Part shown: in pieces, positions 8,225 to 17,403 of the stretch | Layout of the letters: every line of letters begins with the position of its first letter | Position numbering within the stretch: position 1 is the stretch's first letter | From: Candidatus Brachybacter algidus | GTDB lineage: Bacteria; Bacteroidota; Bacteroidia; Chitinophagales; Saprospiraceae | Assembly (NCBI GenBank): GCA_016711705.1 | Contig: JADJSK010000002.1 | Span: forward strand, 744,001-808,000 | DNA length: 64,000 nucleotides | Reading direction: 5' to 3' | Program-made: the position numbers and the translations under genes | Notes under the pieces: model-generated | What the model was told of the DNA's origin: nothing | Database searches by the model: none | What the model saw: only the letters and a program-made list of their open reading frames with translations

Positions 8225-9026
8225 AAGTTGATCTTGTTTTTATCCCAGCTATTGACGTCGTTTGTGACGACCATGGAAGATGGATTTTCGAAAAATTGAA
8301 CATTGATCGATCCATTTTCCATGGTTGCATATGATTGAAATGCAAGCCAGTCTCCCGTATTAATGTATTTACTCTTTCCATTGTTAAGCGTGAACTCTAT
8401 CGGAAGATGGCGATGTCCGAAGATGTAATAGTCAATTGTAGGGTCTATGACAGACTCTGATTCGCAATGTTGAAGGAGATATTCTTTTTCTGGACCTAAG
8501 AATTTGTAGATATCATTGTGTGAGTTTCTGCTACCCGTACTCCATGCATTGGCAATACTCATGCCTATAGAAGGGTGCAGCCAGTGGAAGAGATGAATGC
8601 AGATAGGATTATTAAATATCTTTTTAATAATCTTATAAGTGAAGTCGCCAGGTCCAAGACCATCACCATGACCGATGATCAGTTTTTTTCCTTGTCTTTC
8701 AAATAGGGTAGGCTGTCTGTATATTGGAATCCCAAATTCTAGTGTAAAATATTTGAATATCCACATATCATGGTTGCCTGTAAACATGTGGATAGGCTTT
8801 CCTGTATCCGCCAATTCAGCTAAAGCACCAAGAAAACGTGTAAACCCTTTTGGAATTACAGATTTATATTCATACCAAAAGTCAAAAGTATCTCCGAGTA
8901 GGAAGACCTCATCGGCCTCCATGGCTACTTCATCAATCCATTTTACTATTGCCTTTTCTCTATCTGCACTTGATAAAAGCCCTTTTGACCTAAATGAAAA
9001 TCTGATGCAAAAACTATTTTACTCAT
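8221..9026 (-). CDS. LpxH-like metallophosphoesterase (UDP-2,3-diacylglucosamine diphosphatase family), frameshifted
   Basis: The intact part (8221-8922) contains the calcineurin-type metal motifs GDTFDFWYE, GNHDMW, GHGDGLGPGD and FGHRHLP, as in LpxH-type enzymes of lipid A synthesis. The expected first motif lies upstream in another frame: from the ATG at 9026 it reads MSKIVFASDFHLGQKG, then shifts. Adding one T to the T4 run at 8983-8986 joins the two parts into a ~268-residue protein (continuing GLLSSADREKAIVKW). The start overlaps the mutase stop by 8 bases, suggesting translational coupling. The convergent GCS2/CBS gene overlaps its end by 4 bases. The substrate assignment is by family only. 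Confidence 0.82.
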
Positions 9027-11087
9027 GATGCAACGTTTTCAATAGAATTTCTATTAGTTCGATTGCTGCTTCAGGAATAACAGTTCCCGGGCCAAATACC
9101 GAAACGACACCTGCATCAAATAAAAATTGGTAATCATTTGGTGGGATTACACCACCTGCCACCACAAGAATATCGCCACGGCCCAGCTTTCTAAGTTCCT
9201 CAATGACTGCAGGAACAAGGGTTTTGTGACCTGCAGCGAGTGATGATATACCACGATGTGCACATCATTTTCTGCAGCCTGCATCGCAACTTCTTCCGGG
9301 GTTTGGAATAATGGCCCAATATCCACATCGAAGCCTAGATCAGCGAATCCTGTAGCTATCACTTTTGCACCTCTGTCGTGGCCATCTTGTCCTAATTTTG
9401 CAACTAAGATTCTTGGACGCCGACCTTCTATTTCTGCAAATTTATCGGACAATTCTTTCGCTTTCAGAAAAGCATTATTATTACCAATGTTTCTCATATA
9501 CACTCCTGAAATCATTTTAGTTTCTGCCTTATGTCTGCCGAAGGTTGTTTCCAAGGCAGCGCTTATCTCACCCAGTGTGGCTCTGCATCTTGCAGCTTCA
9601 ACGCTTGCTTCAAGTAAGTTGCCACTTGTCTTTGCTGCTTCTATCAACTTATCGATTGATCGCTGATAAGCTGCTTTATCTCTCCCTTCACGAATCTTAT
9701 TGATGGATAGAATCTGCATATTTCGGACGGATGTATTGTCGATTTCCAGTAGTTCTAGATTTGTTTCGGAATCATTTTTATAGAAATTTAATCCGATAAT
9801 TTTCTCATGTCCGCTATCAATAAAAGCTTGTTTCTTGGCAGCAGCTTCTTCGATGCGCATTTTTGGCAGCCCTTTTTCAATGGCAGCCACCATTCCACCA
9901 GCTTCTTCCGTTTCTTCTATATATTTTAAAGCTTGATCAGCTATGTCTGAGGTCATGCGTTCGATCATTTCTGAACCGCCCAGAAGGTCTATCACCTTTG
10001 TTAAATCGGTTTCTTTTTGCAGATAAAGCTGGGTATCTCTGGCTATTTTGGCACTATAATCAGTAGGCAATGCCAGTGCTTCATCCAGGGCATTCGTATG
10101 TAGTGACTGTGTGCCACCAAGCGCAGCTGCCATAGCTTCTATAGCAGTTCTAGAAATATTATTGAATGGATCCTGAGCCAATAGACTCCAACCGGATGTC
10201 TGACAATGCGCGCGCAACATTAACGACTTTTCGCTCTTGGGATTGAATTTACTGACCATATTCGACCAAAGCATTCTACCAGCCCTCATCTTTGCTATTT
10301 CCTCATAAAAATTCATTCCAATACCCCAGAAAAAGGATAATCTTGGCGCAAACTGATCAATATTTAGACCTGCTCCAACTCCCGCTTTTAAATATTCATA
10401 TCCATTGGCTAGTGTATATGCCAGTTCGAGAGCAGCAGATGCCCCTGCCTCCTGCATATGATATCCACTGATACTAATGGAGTTGAATTTGGGCATATGA
10501 GCAGCCGTATATTTAAAAATATCTGAGATGATGCGCATTGATGGTCTTGGAGGATATATATAAGTATTTCTTACTAAAAATTCCTTTAAAATATCGTTTT
10601 GGATCGTTCCGGATAATAATTCCGGGCTTACTCCTTGTTCTTCTGCAGCTACAATATAGAATGCAAGTATTGGCAGCACAGCACCATTCATAGTCATGGA
10701 TACCGACATCTTATCCAATGGTATATCTTGAAATAATACCTTCATATCTTCCACTGAATCAATCGCTACGCCTGCTTTTCCTACATCGCCTGTTACTCTT
10801 GGATGATCAGAATCATATCCTCTATGGGTGGCGAGGTCGAAGGCAACACTTAGTCCCATTTGCCCTGCGGCAAGATTTCTTTTGTAAAAGGCGTTGCTTT
10901 CTGTTGCAGAAGAGAATCCGGCATATTGCCTTATTGTCCAGGGTCTTTTAGCATACATTGATGCATATGGACCTCTTAAAAAGGGAGGAAGGCCAGCATG
11001 GAAAAGTTCACCATAATTCACTGATTCAGAATCTTTTGATCTGTCTATTATTCTGCCGACATATGGATCGAATGCTTTCAGAGGCAT
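9019..11087 (-). CDS. scpA: Methylmalonyl-CoA mutase, catalytic B12-binding subunit, frameshifted near the C-terminus
   Basis: AdoCbl-dependent isomerisation of (R)-methylmalonyl-CoA and succinyl-CoA. The barrel domain is highly conserved (RPWTIRQYAGF, RGYDSDHPRV, MSVSMTMNGAVLP, ISISGYHMQEAGA). The cobalamin-binding domain carries the DxHxxG motif (DGHDRG) at about residue 570. The frame breaks after VHIV; adding one C at 9251-9252 restores GISSLAAGHKTLVPAVIEEL and carries on to a TAA at 9019-9021, giving ~689 residues. I chose the start at 11087 (MPLKAFDPY) over 11117 because of the -7 box at 11115-11122. No small subunit gene adjoins; chorismate synthase is divergent upstream. Confidence 0.93.
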
Positions 11088-11114
11088 TATAATTTGTTTA
11101 AGTTTAATGAGGAG

Positions 11115-11122
11115 CAAATATA
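11115..11122 (-). promoter_or_regulatory. -7 box for the mutase gene
   Basis: TATATTTG on the minus strand, 28 bases ahead of the ATG at 11087. Its position excludes the farther ATG at 11117 as the start. Confidence 0.5.
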
Positions 11123-11245
11123 GATAAATAAGTCAAGAGCTGTCATGGTGTGTAATTCAAATAAATGTGCTTTGGATAATAGTTTTATTTTCCAAGTCAA
11201 TATTACGAGCATAAAATTTTCAGATTCTTTATGCATCTTTGTCAT

Positions 11246-12247
11246 ATGAACCATTTCGGCAGGATCTTTAGCGTATCAATCTATGGCGAGTCCCATGGAA
11301 AAGAAGTTGGCATAATCATAGATGGAGTGCCGTCCGGCATACCTATTGACGAGAATTTGTTAATTCCAGATCTAGAGCGCAGAAAACCAGGCAAGAAGGG
11401 AACCACCCCGCGCGTGGAAAGTGACTATCCCATTCTTAGTAGTGGTTTGTTTAATGGAATGAGCACAGGAGCACCCATTTTGATACGATTTGAAAATAAT
11501 AATACCAGAAGTGAAGCCTATACAAGTCAAAGAGATATACCACGTCCCGGGCATGCTGACTTTACCGGACATGTTAAGTTTGGGGGATTTGAAGATTATA
11601 GGGGAGGAGGGCATTTTTCGGGAAGACTTACGACTTGTTTGGTAGCAGCAGGAGTGATAGCCAAGATCGTGTTAAGTCATGTGTTAAACACTGATATATC
11701 CATCAATGCAGAGATTTTAGAAATTGGAGGAGAAAAAGATTTGGAAGCAGGTCTTGAAAAGGCAATTCAAGCTAAAGATAGTATCGGTGGGATAGTTGAA
11801 TGCAGGATTAAAGGTCTGCCTGTAGGCCTTGGTGAGCCTTTTTTTGATTCAGTAGAATCTGTTCTTGCGCATGCTGTTTTTTCTATACCTGCCATCAAAG
11901 GAATAGAGTTTGGCAAAGGTTTTGCGGCAGCCAAAATGTTTGGAATTGAGCATAATGACGCTATCCTTGACAATTCCGGTAAGACCTTGACCAACAATGC
12001 AGGTGGAATAGTGGGAGGCATTTCAAATGGAAATGATTTAGAATTCCGGGTAGTAGTCAAGCCTACTTCTTCAACACCAAAAATTCAAAAGTCTTATAAT
12101 TGGGATAGTGATGAAGTGGAAGAGTTTTCCATCAAAGGCAGGCATGATCTTTGCATTGCGCTGCGCGTACCTGTGGTGCTTGAAGCTGCGGCTGCAATAG
12201 CACTGGCGGATTTAGCTCTGATCCGAATGGCTTACCATGTAAGGTAA
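11246..12247 (+). CDS. aroC: Chorismate synthase
   Basis: 333 residues; converts EPSP to chorismate with reduced FMN, the last step of the shikimate pathway. Family signatures are visible: GRIFSVSIYGESHGK near the N-terminus, RRKPGKKGTTPRVESD (about 46-61), RPGHADFTGHVKFG and YRGGGHFSGR (about 100-130), NNAGGIVGGISNG, and RHDLCIALRVPVV near the end. I start at the ATG at 11246 (MNHFGRIF), which matches the family N-terminus, not 11231. The gene stands alone, divergent from the mutase. Slightly short against the usual 350-360, but every motif is present. Confidence 0.95.
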   Translation: MNHFGRIFSVSIYGESHGKEVGIIIDGVPSGIPIDENLLIPDLERRKPGKKGTTPRVESDYPILSSGLFNGMSTGAPILIRFENNNTRSEAYTSQRDIPRPGHADFTGHVKFGGFEDYRGGGHFSGRLTTCLVAAGVIAKIVLSHVLNTDISINAEILEIGGEKDLEAGLEKAIQAKDSIGGIVECRIKGLPVGLGEPFFDSVESVLAHAVFSIPAIKGIEFGKGFAAAKMFGIEHNDAILDNSGKTLTNNAGGIVGGISNGNDLEFRVVVKPTSSTPKIQKSYNWDSDEVEEFSIKGRHDLCIALRVPVVLEAAAAIALADLALIRMAYHVR

Positions 12248-12295
12248 AAACATTATTGTTGGCAAATTAATCTTGCCTTTGTGGATAAGTTATTA

Positions 12296-12385
12296 TTGTT
12301 TACGCCATCCGACGTATCCTTTTCTTCATATTTCTCTTATTAATTATTGATCTAGACTCAAATCATGAGTCGTCGGATGTTTTCG
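12296..12385 (-). mobile_element. MITE-like element, copy 1
   Basis: A 74-bp core (12306-12379) bounded by CATCCGACG and CGTCGGATG. Read on the minus strand it aligns with 21872-21945, which has the same length and the same ends, plus six shared flanking bases (CGAAAA). It is too short to encode a transposase. Confidence 0.65.
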
Positions 12386-12462
12386 ATTGCTTTTATGCTT
12401 GAGTAATAGGATCTATCAGATGTCTTGAAGCTATCAGATGATGTTAAGTTGCATTTCGTTGG

Positions 12463-13029
12463 TTACTTAAATGGCTTTACGTGGGATTTAATATCAAGGA
12501 TATTTACTTTTTTTATTACTTCACCAATATAACTTACTGACAAAACTTTATTGCTAACGATCCATCTTACACCGCTATTGCTGTGCGTTATAAGACCATC
12601 TTTATCAGGTTTAAATAGGGATACAAGTTTGTCATTACTCAATGAATAAGCCAAAATAGTAAATTTGACCTGACAAATTTTTCCATCTGTTCCCATCCAT
12701 GAATAAATACAGACTTTTTCCACTGCTTTATTTTGATTAAAAATATTTACAGCAGATGTTGGTTTACATGTAGTGGTTATTGATTGCATAGTCAATAATT
12801 CACAAGGATCATAACCTTTCTCACTTATTTCAAAACTGGTATATTCTGTGTAAGAATCTTTAGTATTTCTAAAAGTGTCGGCAGCTACTTCCTTGATCAT
12901 ATCCTTGGGTTCAGTTTTGCCGTTAATACCCATATCTTTTCCTGCATTATTATTGCTGCAAGAAGAAAAGAATATCATCAAGGTCAATGTGCTTATAATT
13001 GATCCAAAAAGTAGTTTTTGATGCAACAT
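12463..13029 (-). CDS. Uncharacterised lipoprotein
   Basis: 188 residues; the signal peptide ends FFSSC with the acylated Cys near residue 24, followed by an Asn/Lys-rich linker. The mature domain contains DPCELLTMQSI and three further cysteines, and reads as a small alpha/beta fold (VCIYSWMGTDGKICQVKFTIL). The DPCxLLT start is reminiscent of secreted lipoprotein domains such as DUF3558, but I do not claim homology. Monocistronic, ending in a spacer that holds the MITE-like element. Confidence 0.7.
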   Translation of the reverse strand: MLHQKLLFGSIISTLTLMIFFSSCSNNNAGKDMGINGKTEPKDMIKEVAADTFRNTKDSYTEYTSFEISEKGYDPCELLTMQSITTTCKPTSAVNIFNQNKAVEKVCIYSWMGTDGKICQVKFTILAYSLSNDKLVSLFKPDKDGLITHSNSGVRWIVSNKVLSVSYIGEVIKKVNILDIKSHVKPFK

Positions 13030-13240
13030 ATATTTTTTTTTAAAATCATTTAAATTGGTCGGTCACTTTTGAGGATTCTATATACACTTGATAACTCATA
13101 GGGGAAAATAAGTTGTTGTAAGTGTGCTACAAAATATATCCTTTCTGATATTTGACAACTTAAGATATTTTACTACCTCTTATTACAATTTTGTACATGT
13201 TTGGAGTACAAGGGACCTTCATTCACCTATAATATTGTTC

Positions 13241-13280
13241 ATGCTGCCTTCTGATAAGTTCAGGAAGGCAGCATTTTTTT
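13241..13280 (+). terminator. Intrinsic terminator with no plus-strand gene upstream
   Basis: ATGCTGCCTT (13241-13250) pairs with AAGGCAGCAT (13265-13274), extended by CTGA/TCAG, then seven T. The T-run is on the plus strand. The genes on both sides are on the minus strand, and the last bases overlap the esterase stop codon. Confidence 0.75.
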
Positions 13281-14010
13281 AATATTTAGTATCTATGATG
13301 TAAGGTAGCATAGCTCTCCATGTAGGCCAGTCATGAGGCATGTCGAATCCCCAGACATCAAGATCTACGGCAATTCCTTTTTCTTCGAGCATGGCAGCAA
13401 ATTTTCTGGAAGCATCCGGAGTCTCATAGTTACCACTTCCTGTATATATATGGATATGGGGATTGTTGCGAAGCCTGGAGAGATAAGCTTCATTTTCAAG
13501 ACCCGGCATATAGGACATTGGAGAATTGAAATAAACATCATCATCATAATACCCATCAGTGTAAGTGGTAAGGTCGTAGTCTCCGCTCATAGCGATCACT
13601 CCTGAGATCAGATCAGGTCTTTTGAAGAAAAGATTTGCACTATGTAATGCACCAAGTGAAGCTCCTGTGATGGTTATTTTTGAATCTTCTGAAGTTTGAC
13701 TTTTAATAAAAGGTACAACTTCATTATAAACATATTCATTGAATTGATTATGCCTGATCGATTTATGTCTTGGGTGCATTTTACTGTTCAACCAGCTTTC
13801 AGAATTAATGCTATTTATAGAAAATGCTTTGATTTTACCACTTTCAATATATGGCTTTATAGCGTCTATCAATAAAAATCGCTCGTATTCCAGATAGTCT
13901 GCTGCCGCAGTAGGCAACATTAATAAAGGGATTCCAAAATGACCGTAAACAGCTATTTCCATTGTTTTATTCAAAGCCGGACTATGCCATGCATGCAATT
14001 CTCTATTCAT
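13279..14010 (-). CDS. Alpha/beta-hydrolase, esterase D-like
   Basis: 243 residues of the esterase family related to EstD/Fes and antigen 85-like hydrolases. The nucleophile Ser118 sits in GASLGALH. An acidic residue is expected after the strand ending GDYDLTTYTDG, and the catalytic His lies in DMPHDWPTW. There is no signal peptide, so the enzyme is cytoplasmic. The YESGKIKAFSIN stretch after the first domain resembles cofactor-free esterases with unknown physiological substrate. It is preceded by a -7 box and not in an operon. Confidence 0.85.
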   Translation of the reverse strand: MNRELHAWHSPALNKTMEIAVYGHFGIPLLMLPTAAADYLEYERFLLIDAIKPYIESGKIKAFSINSINSESWLNSKMHPRHKSIRHNQFNEYVYNEVVPFIKSQTSEDSKITITGASLGALHSANLFFKRPDLISGVIAMSGDYDLTTYTDGYYDDDVYFNSPMSYMPGLENEAYLSRLRNNPHIHIYTGSGNYETPDASRKFAAMLEEKGIAVDLDVWGFDMPHDWPTWRAMLPYIIDTKY

Positions 14011-14041
14011 GTTATTTAGTTTTTGTCAATAATAATTTTTC

Positions 14042-14049
14042 CAAAGATA
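14042..14049 (-). promoter_or_regulatory. -7 box for the esterase gene
   Basis: TATCTTTG on the minus strand, 32 bases before the ATG. Confidence 0.5.
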
Positions 14050-14263
14050 AAAGAAGTAGTTATACTTTATAGACAGGTAGAAAATTATTTTGAATTCTAT
14101 GTTTTGACTTTATTTTGCATAGCGGCCATTTATCAAAAAAAGCTGAAATATATCCTCGACTATAAGTTCAAAATGTGTATATAATGCATGGATTATTAGT
14201 ATGTTGTGTTATCAATTCTAATGTCAGGAGCATTACATCCAAGAGCACTTATCAAATTTACTG

Positions 14264-14271
14264 TATATTTG
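14264..14271 (+). promoter_or_regulatory. -7 box for the lipoprotein/GWxTD operon
   Basis: TATATTTG, 14 bases before the ATG at 14285. That start would leave a leader of roughly ten bases; the ATG at 14297 (MKNISAFF) would get a longer one. Confidence 0.45.
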
Positions 14272-14284
14272 CATTCTATTTTAA

Positions 14285-14689
14285 ATGAAAATATACATGA
14301 AAAATATTTCAGCATTTTTTATTCTTTTCATTATACTATTTTGGAGTTGCAAGAAAAATGAACAATCGAATCTTGTAGTAAAGATGGAAAGTATCAATGG
14401 TCTATGGGTGTTGGAAGCAGCTAGTAGAAATGGATTGGAAACTAATACATTGCAAGGATTATTTTATGACATTAATGATTCTTCAATAATTTCTAACATT
14501 ACAGGAGACACATTGACAGCTTCATACGTTCTTAAAGAAGGAAGCATACTGCATATGATGAGAGATACAATAATGTATGATATTATTAGTTTGGATGATT
14601 CTACTTTGGAAATCAATAGCGTGATCAGGGATATGCCTTTCCAATTCAAATTTAAGAGACAAACAGATATAATTCAAGATACTCTTTGA
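14285..14689 (+). CDS. Small lipoprotein, lipocalin-like
   Basis: 134 residues with a lipoprotein signal (ILFWSC). The mature portion begins with GLWVLEAASRNG, followed by short beta strands ending FQFKFKRQ. This is the pattern of lipocalin-like domains common in Bacteroidota, in which a W near the start is conserved. The family call is tentative. An internal ATG at residue 5 gives a more compact signal peptide. The stop lies 21 bases before the ATG of the GWxTD gene, so the two are probably co-transcribed. Confidence 0.65.
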   Translation: MKIYMKNISAFFILFIILFWSCKKNEQSNLVVKMESINGLWVLEAASRNGLETNTLQGLFYDINDSSIISNITGDTLTASYVLKEGSILHMMRDTIMYDIISLDDSTLEINSVIRDMPFQFKFKRQTDIIQDTL

Positions 14690-14709
14690 TAATTTCTAAA
14701 ATATTACGG

Positions 14710-16161
14710 ATGAAACGGCAATTATTTTTACTAAGTTTTCTATTTATGGCCTTTCAAATGAGGGCACTTGACCTGAGTATCCTTATCACTCAGTTTTATG
14801 CTGATCATTCACCATATATAGAAGTTTACCTGCATACAGTTGCCTCAACGGTTTCACCTTTGAAATCTGATGGTGATCAAAATATTGCTGAGCGTCAGGT
14901 AAAGGTAAGGGTCTTATTTAAACAAGCAGGAAAGGTTATTCGTTTTGACAATTTTATAATAGAAAGTGGAAGGCAGACAGCGCTTAAGGATTTTGTCGCT
15001 TTGAAAAGGTATGGCTTAAAGCCCGGAAAATATATTATGGATTTTGATTGTAGTGATATTGCCGATCCGACCAATGTGTATCGTGATTCTGTTGAATTGG
15101 ATATTACTGCTGAATTAAAAAAACCAACTTTGTCCAATATTCAATTAGTGGCGGATACCATTAGGAGTGAAGACCGAAGCCTTGCAAAAAATGGGTATTT
15201 TTATGAATTGATACCCTTTGGTTATGTTAATTCTAGATTGAACAGAATTGGCGTGTATTTTGAATCTTACAATACCAACAAATTGGAAGCTGATAAATCT
15301 GCTTATTCCATCAAAATTAGTAAAAAAGATGGGTCAGGAAATTACAGCCTCATAGCCAGAAATAACTTCCGAAGGAGCAATAATGAACAAGATGCTATCA
15401 CCACCTGGTTTGATGCCACCTATTACGAATCAGGAACTTATATGATGCAGATATATCTGATGGATGGGGTCAAAAACATTATAGATAGCTCACAAACTTA
15501 TTTTACCAAAAGTAATCCGGTCAGAGATGAAGCATTATTGTCTAAGAAGTTGATTGATGAGGTGGAGAATTCATTTGCTGGAAAATTAACAGAAGATCAA
15601 CTCAATTATGCTCTTAGAGCTATAGCAATGTTAGTAAAACAATCAGATGTAGAATTGTTAAACAGGATTTTAAAGGACCCAAATACTACAGCCAAAACAA
15701 ATTTTTTATTCCAGTTTTATAAAGAAAAGTCACCTGTTCATCCAGATGAATATTATGTACAATATATGGAAGTTGCCAAAGCTGTAGATAAAAACTATAA
15801 ATCTGGGCTTGGATATGGCTTTGAAACCGACAGAGGACTTATATTTATGAAATATGGTAAACCAAGTGATATGGTCAATATTCAAGATGACCCATCTTCA
15901 GCACCTTATGAAGTCTGGTTATACTACGATATACCAAAGCTTAATCAATCCAATGTCAAATTTCTATTTTACAACCCATTTTTGGATGGAGTTGATTACC
16001 GATTGTTGCAGTCCAATGCAAGAGGGGAAGTCAGAAATCCTAATTGGAAGAAAGAACTGTATAAGGTAGCTAATAGAGCACCCGAAAATACAGCTCCTGA
16101 CAATTTTGAGATACCCGGAGGATTTAATAGACATGCTTCAGAGTGGTTAGAGGACCTTTGA
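14710..16161 (+). CDS. GWxTD domain-containing protein
   Basis: 483 residues from the ATG at 14710 (MKRQLFLLSF), chosen over the upstream TTG because it begins a normal Sec signal peptide (FLFMAFQMRA). The N-terminal part is beta-rich (residues 25-250). The C-terminal ~130 residues match the GWxTD domain found in Bacteroidota and Acidobacteria: DRGLIFMKYGKPSDM, then the aromatic strand YEVWLYYDIP and FLFYNPF. Such proteins are exported and of unknown function, often linked to envelope or gliding proteins. The adjacent lipoprotein upstream may be a partner. Confidence 0.82.
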   Translation: MKRQLFLLSFLFMAFQMRALDLSILITQFYADHSPYIEVYLHTVASTVSPLKSDGDQNIAERQVKVRVLFKQAGKVIRFDNFIIESGRQTALKDFVALKRYGLKPGKYIMDFDCSDIADPTNVYRDSVELDITAELKKPTLSNIQLVADTIRSEDRSLAKNGYFYELIPFGYVNSRLNRIGVYFESYNTNKLEADKSAYSIKISKKDGSGNYSLIARNNFRRSNNEQDAITTWFDATYYESGTYMMQIYLMDGVKNIIDSSQTYFTKSNPVRDEALLSKKLIDEVENSFAGKLTEDQLNYALRAIAMLVKQSDVELLNRILKDPNTTAKTNFLFQFYKEKSPVHPDEYYVQYMEVAKAVDKNYKSGLGYGFETDRGLIFMKYGKPSDMVNIQDDPSSAPYEVWLYYDIPKLNQSNVKFLFYNPFLDGVDYRLLQSNARGEVRNPNWKKELYKVANRAPENTAPDNFEIPGGFNRHASEWLEDL

Positions 16162-16176
16162 TTTGAAAACTTAGCT

Positions 16177-16184
16177 TACATTTG
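16177..16184 (+). promoter_or_regulatory. -7 box for the glutaminyl cyclotransferase gene
   Basis: TACATTTG with a TTTG element 16 bases upstream (16157-16160) and the ATG 18 bases downstream. Confidence 0.5.
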
Positions 16185-16201
16185 CAGCTTAATAGTTTCA
16201 A

Positions 16202-17023
16202 ATGATGAAAAATAGTTGGCTTCTTGTCGGATTGCTTTGTATTTCAATACTTTCTTGTAAACCTGAACCTAAACCGGAAGAAAAGCCGGTAGATGTGCCA
16301 CCGACTACTCCTGTAATTAATTTCAATGTAAGTGGTATAATTCCACATAGCACTACCTATTTTACAGAAGGATTTTTGGTATATAATGGAACCTTCCTTG
16401 AAAGTACTGGTTCGCCGGAAGAGATCAAAATAGCTGAATCCTTGATCGCAACTGTGGATATGAGCTCAGGTAAAACAGAGGAAAAGATTAGGCTTGATAA
16501 AACAAAATATTTTGGTGAAGGAATAGTCGTTATCAATGATAAGTTATATCAATTGACCTACCAGAATCGAATAGGCTTCATTTACAATGCTAAAACTTTC
16601 AAAAAGGAAGGGGAATTTGCTTTCAATAGTAAAGAAGGCTGGGGTATGACTACTGATGGAAAGCATGCTATCATGAGCGATGGCACTAGCAAGCTGACTT
16701 ATTTACTTCCGCCCGATATGAAAGCAGTCAAATCCATAGATGTCACTGAAAATGGCTACGGACTCGGTAACCTCAATGAATTGGAATGGATAAAGGGTTA
16801 TATCTATGCAAACATCTGGCAGAGTAATCTAATAGTCAAAATCGATCCTTCTACCGGAAAAGTCGTCGGTAAAATGGACCTTACATCCCTGAAAAATGAA
16901 GCAAATGCTACTTTCCAATATTCCGAAGTCATGAACGGCATCGCCTATGATTCTGTTAGCAATAAAGTCTATGTGACAGGTAAATTCTGGCCGAATATAT
17001 ATAGGATTGAGTTTGAGAGGTGA
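16202..17023 (+). CDS. Glutaminyl-peptide cyclotransferase family lipoprotein
   Basis: 273 residues; the lipoprotein signal ends ILSC (Cys19), followed by a Pro/Lys/Glu linker. The mature protein is a five-bladed propeller of the plant/bacterial glutamine cyclotransferase type. Diagnostic segments are YFTEGFLVYNGTFLESTG, FGEGIVVINDKLYQLTY, GWGMTTDGKHAIMSDG, LNELEWIKGYIYANIWQSN and the final FWPNIYRIEF. The enzyme forms N-terminal pyroglutamate on exported proteins. Its placement outside the cytoplasm fits a role in maturing secreted proteins; in Bacteroidota many proteins carry Gln directly after signal cleavage. A heptamer array starts right after its stop. Confidence 0.88.
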   Translation: MMKNSWLLVGLLCISILSCKPEPKPEEKPVDVPPTTPVINFNVSGIIPHSTTYFTEGFLVYNGTFLESTGSPEEIKIAESLIATVDMSSGKTEEKIRLDKTKYFGEGIVVINDKLYQLTYQNRIGFIYNAKTFKKEGEFAFNSKEGWGMTTDGKHAIMSDGTSKLTYLLPPDMKAVKSIDVTENGYGLGNLNELEWIKGYIYANIWQSNLIVKIDPSTGKVVGKMDLTSLKNEANATFQYSEVMNGIAYDSVSNKVYVTGKFWPNIYRIEFER

Positions 17024-17252
17024 GGAAGTCAGGAGTCAGAAGTCAGAAGTCAGAAGTTAGAAGTCAGAGACAAAATTAGAAGTCAGAAGTCAGAAATTAG
17101 AATGACCTTCTATGATTACTTTATGTCTTTGTCAAGCTTTGGTTTACTTTTATAAGCTCTGTGAAATATATAAAAAGGTGAGAAGGTGAGGAGGTGAGGA
17201 GGTGAGGAGGTTAGAAGTAAGAAGTCAGAAGTTAGAAGTCAGAAATTAGAAT
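17024..17252 (+). repeat. Heptamer (GAAGTCA) arrays with an octamer block
   Basis: Begins one base after the cyclotransferase stop. Units GAAGTCA/GAAGTTA/GAAATTA occur in two blocks, each ending AGAAATTAGAATGAC. Between them lies AT-rich DNA, and the second block opens with GAGGTGAG octamers. The word AGAAATTAGAATGA is the reverse complement of part of the 99-bp unit at 29487-30180. Confidence 0.85.
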
Positions 17253-17322
17253 GACTTTCTAAGAGTAAATTACGTCTTTGTGAAGCTTTGTGAAACTTTG
17301 TGATATAGTTTCCTGTGTTTAT

Positions 17323-17392
17323 GATTACCGATTACCGATTACCGATTACCGATTACCGATTACCGATTACCGATTACCGATTACCGATTACC
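17323..17392 (-). repeat. Perfect heptamer array, 10 x GATTACC
   Basis: Ten identical GATTACC units with no mismatch (sense relative to mfd: GGTAATC), ending 11 bases from the mfd stop. The perfect identity suggests recent slippage and probable length polymorphism. Confidence 0.97.
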
Positions 17393-17403
17393 CTTGTCCC
17401 ACG

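Noticed and set aside
8221..9026. Treating the LpxH-like, mutase and TPR genes as true pseudogenes
   Set aside because: Each has a single one-base lesion in a homopolymer and otherwise intact motifs, which fits sequencing error better than decay.
9256..9666. 136-codon plus-strand ORF antisense to the mutase
   Set aside because: Overlaps the B12-binding domain of the mutase; a shadow frame.
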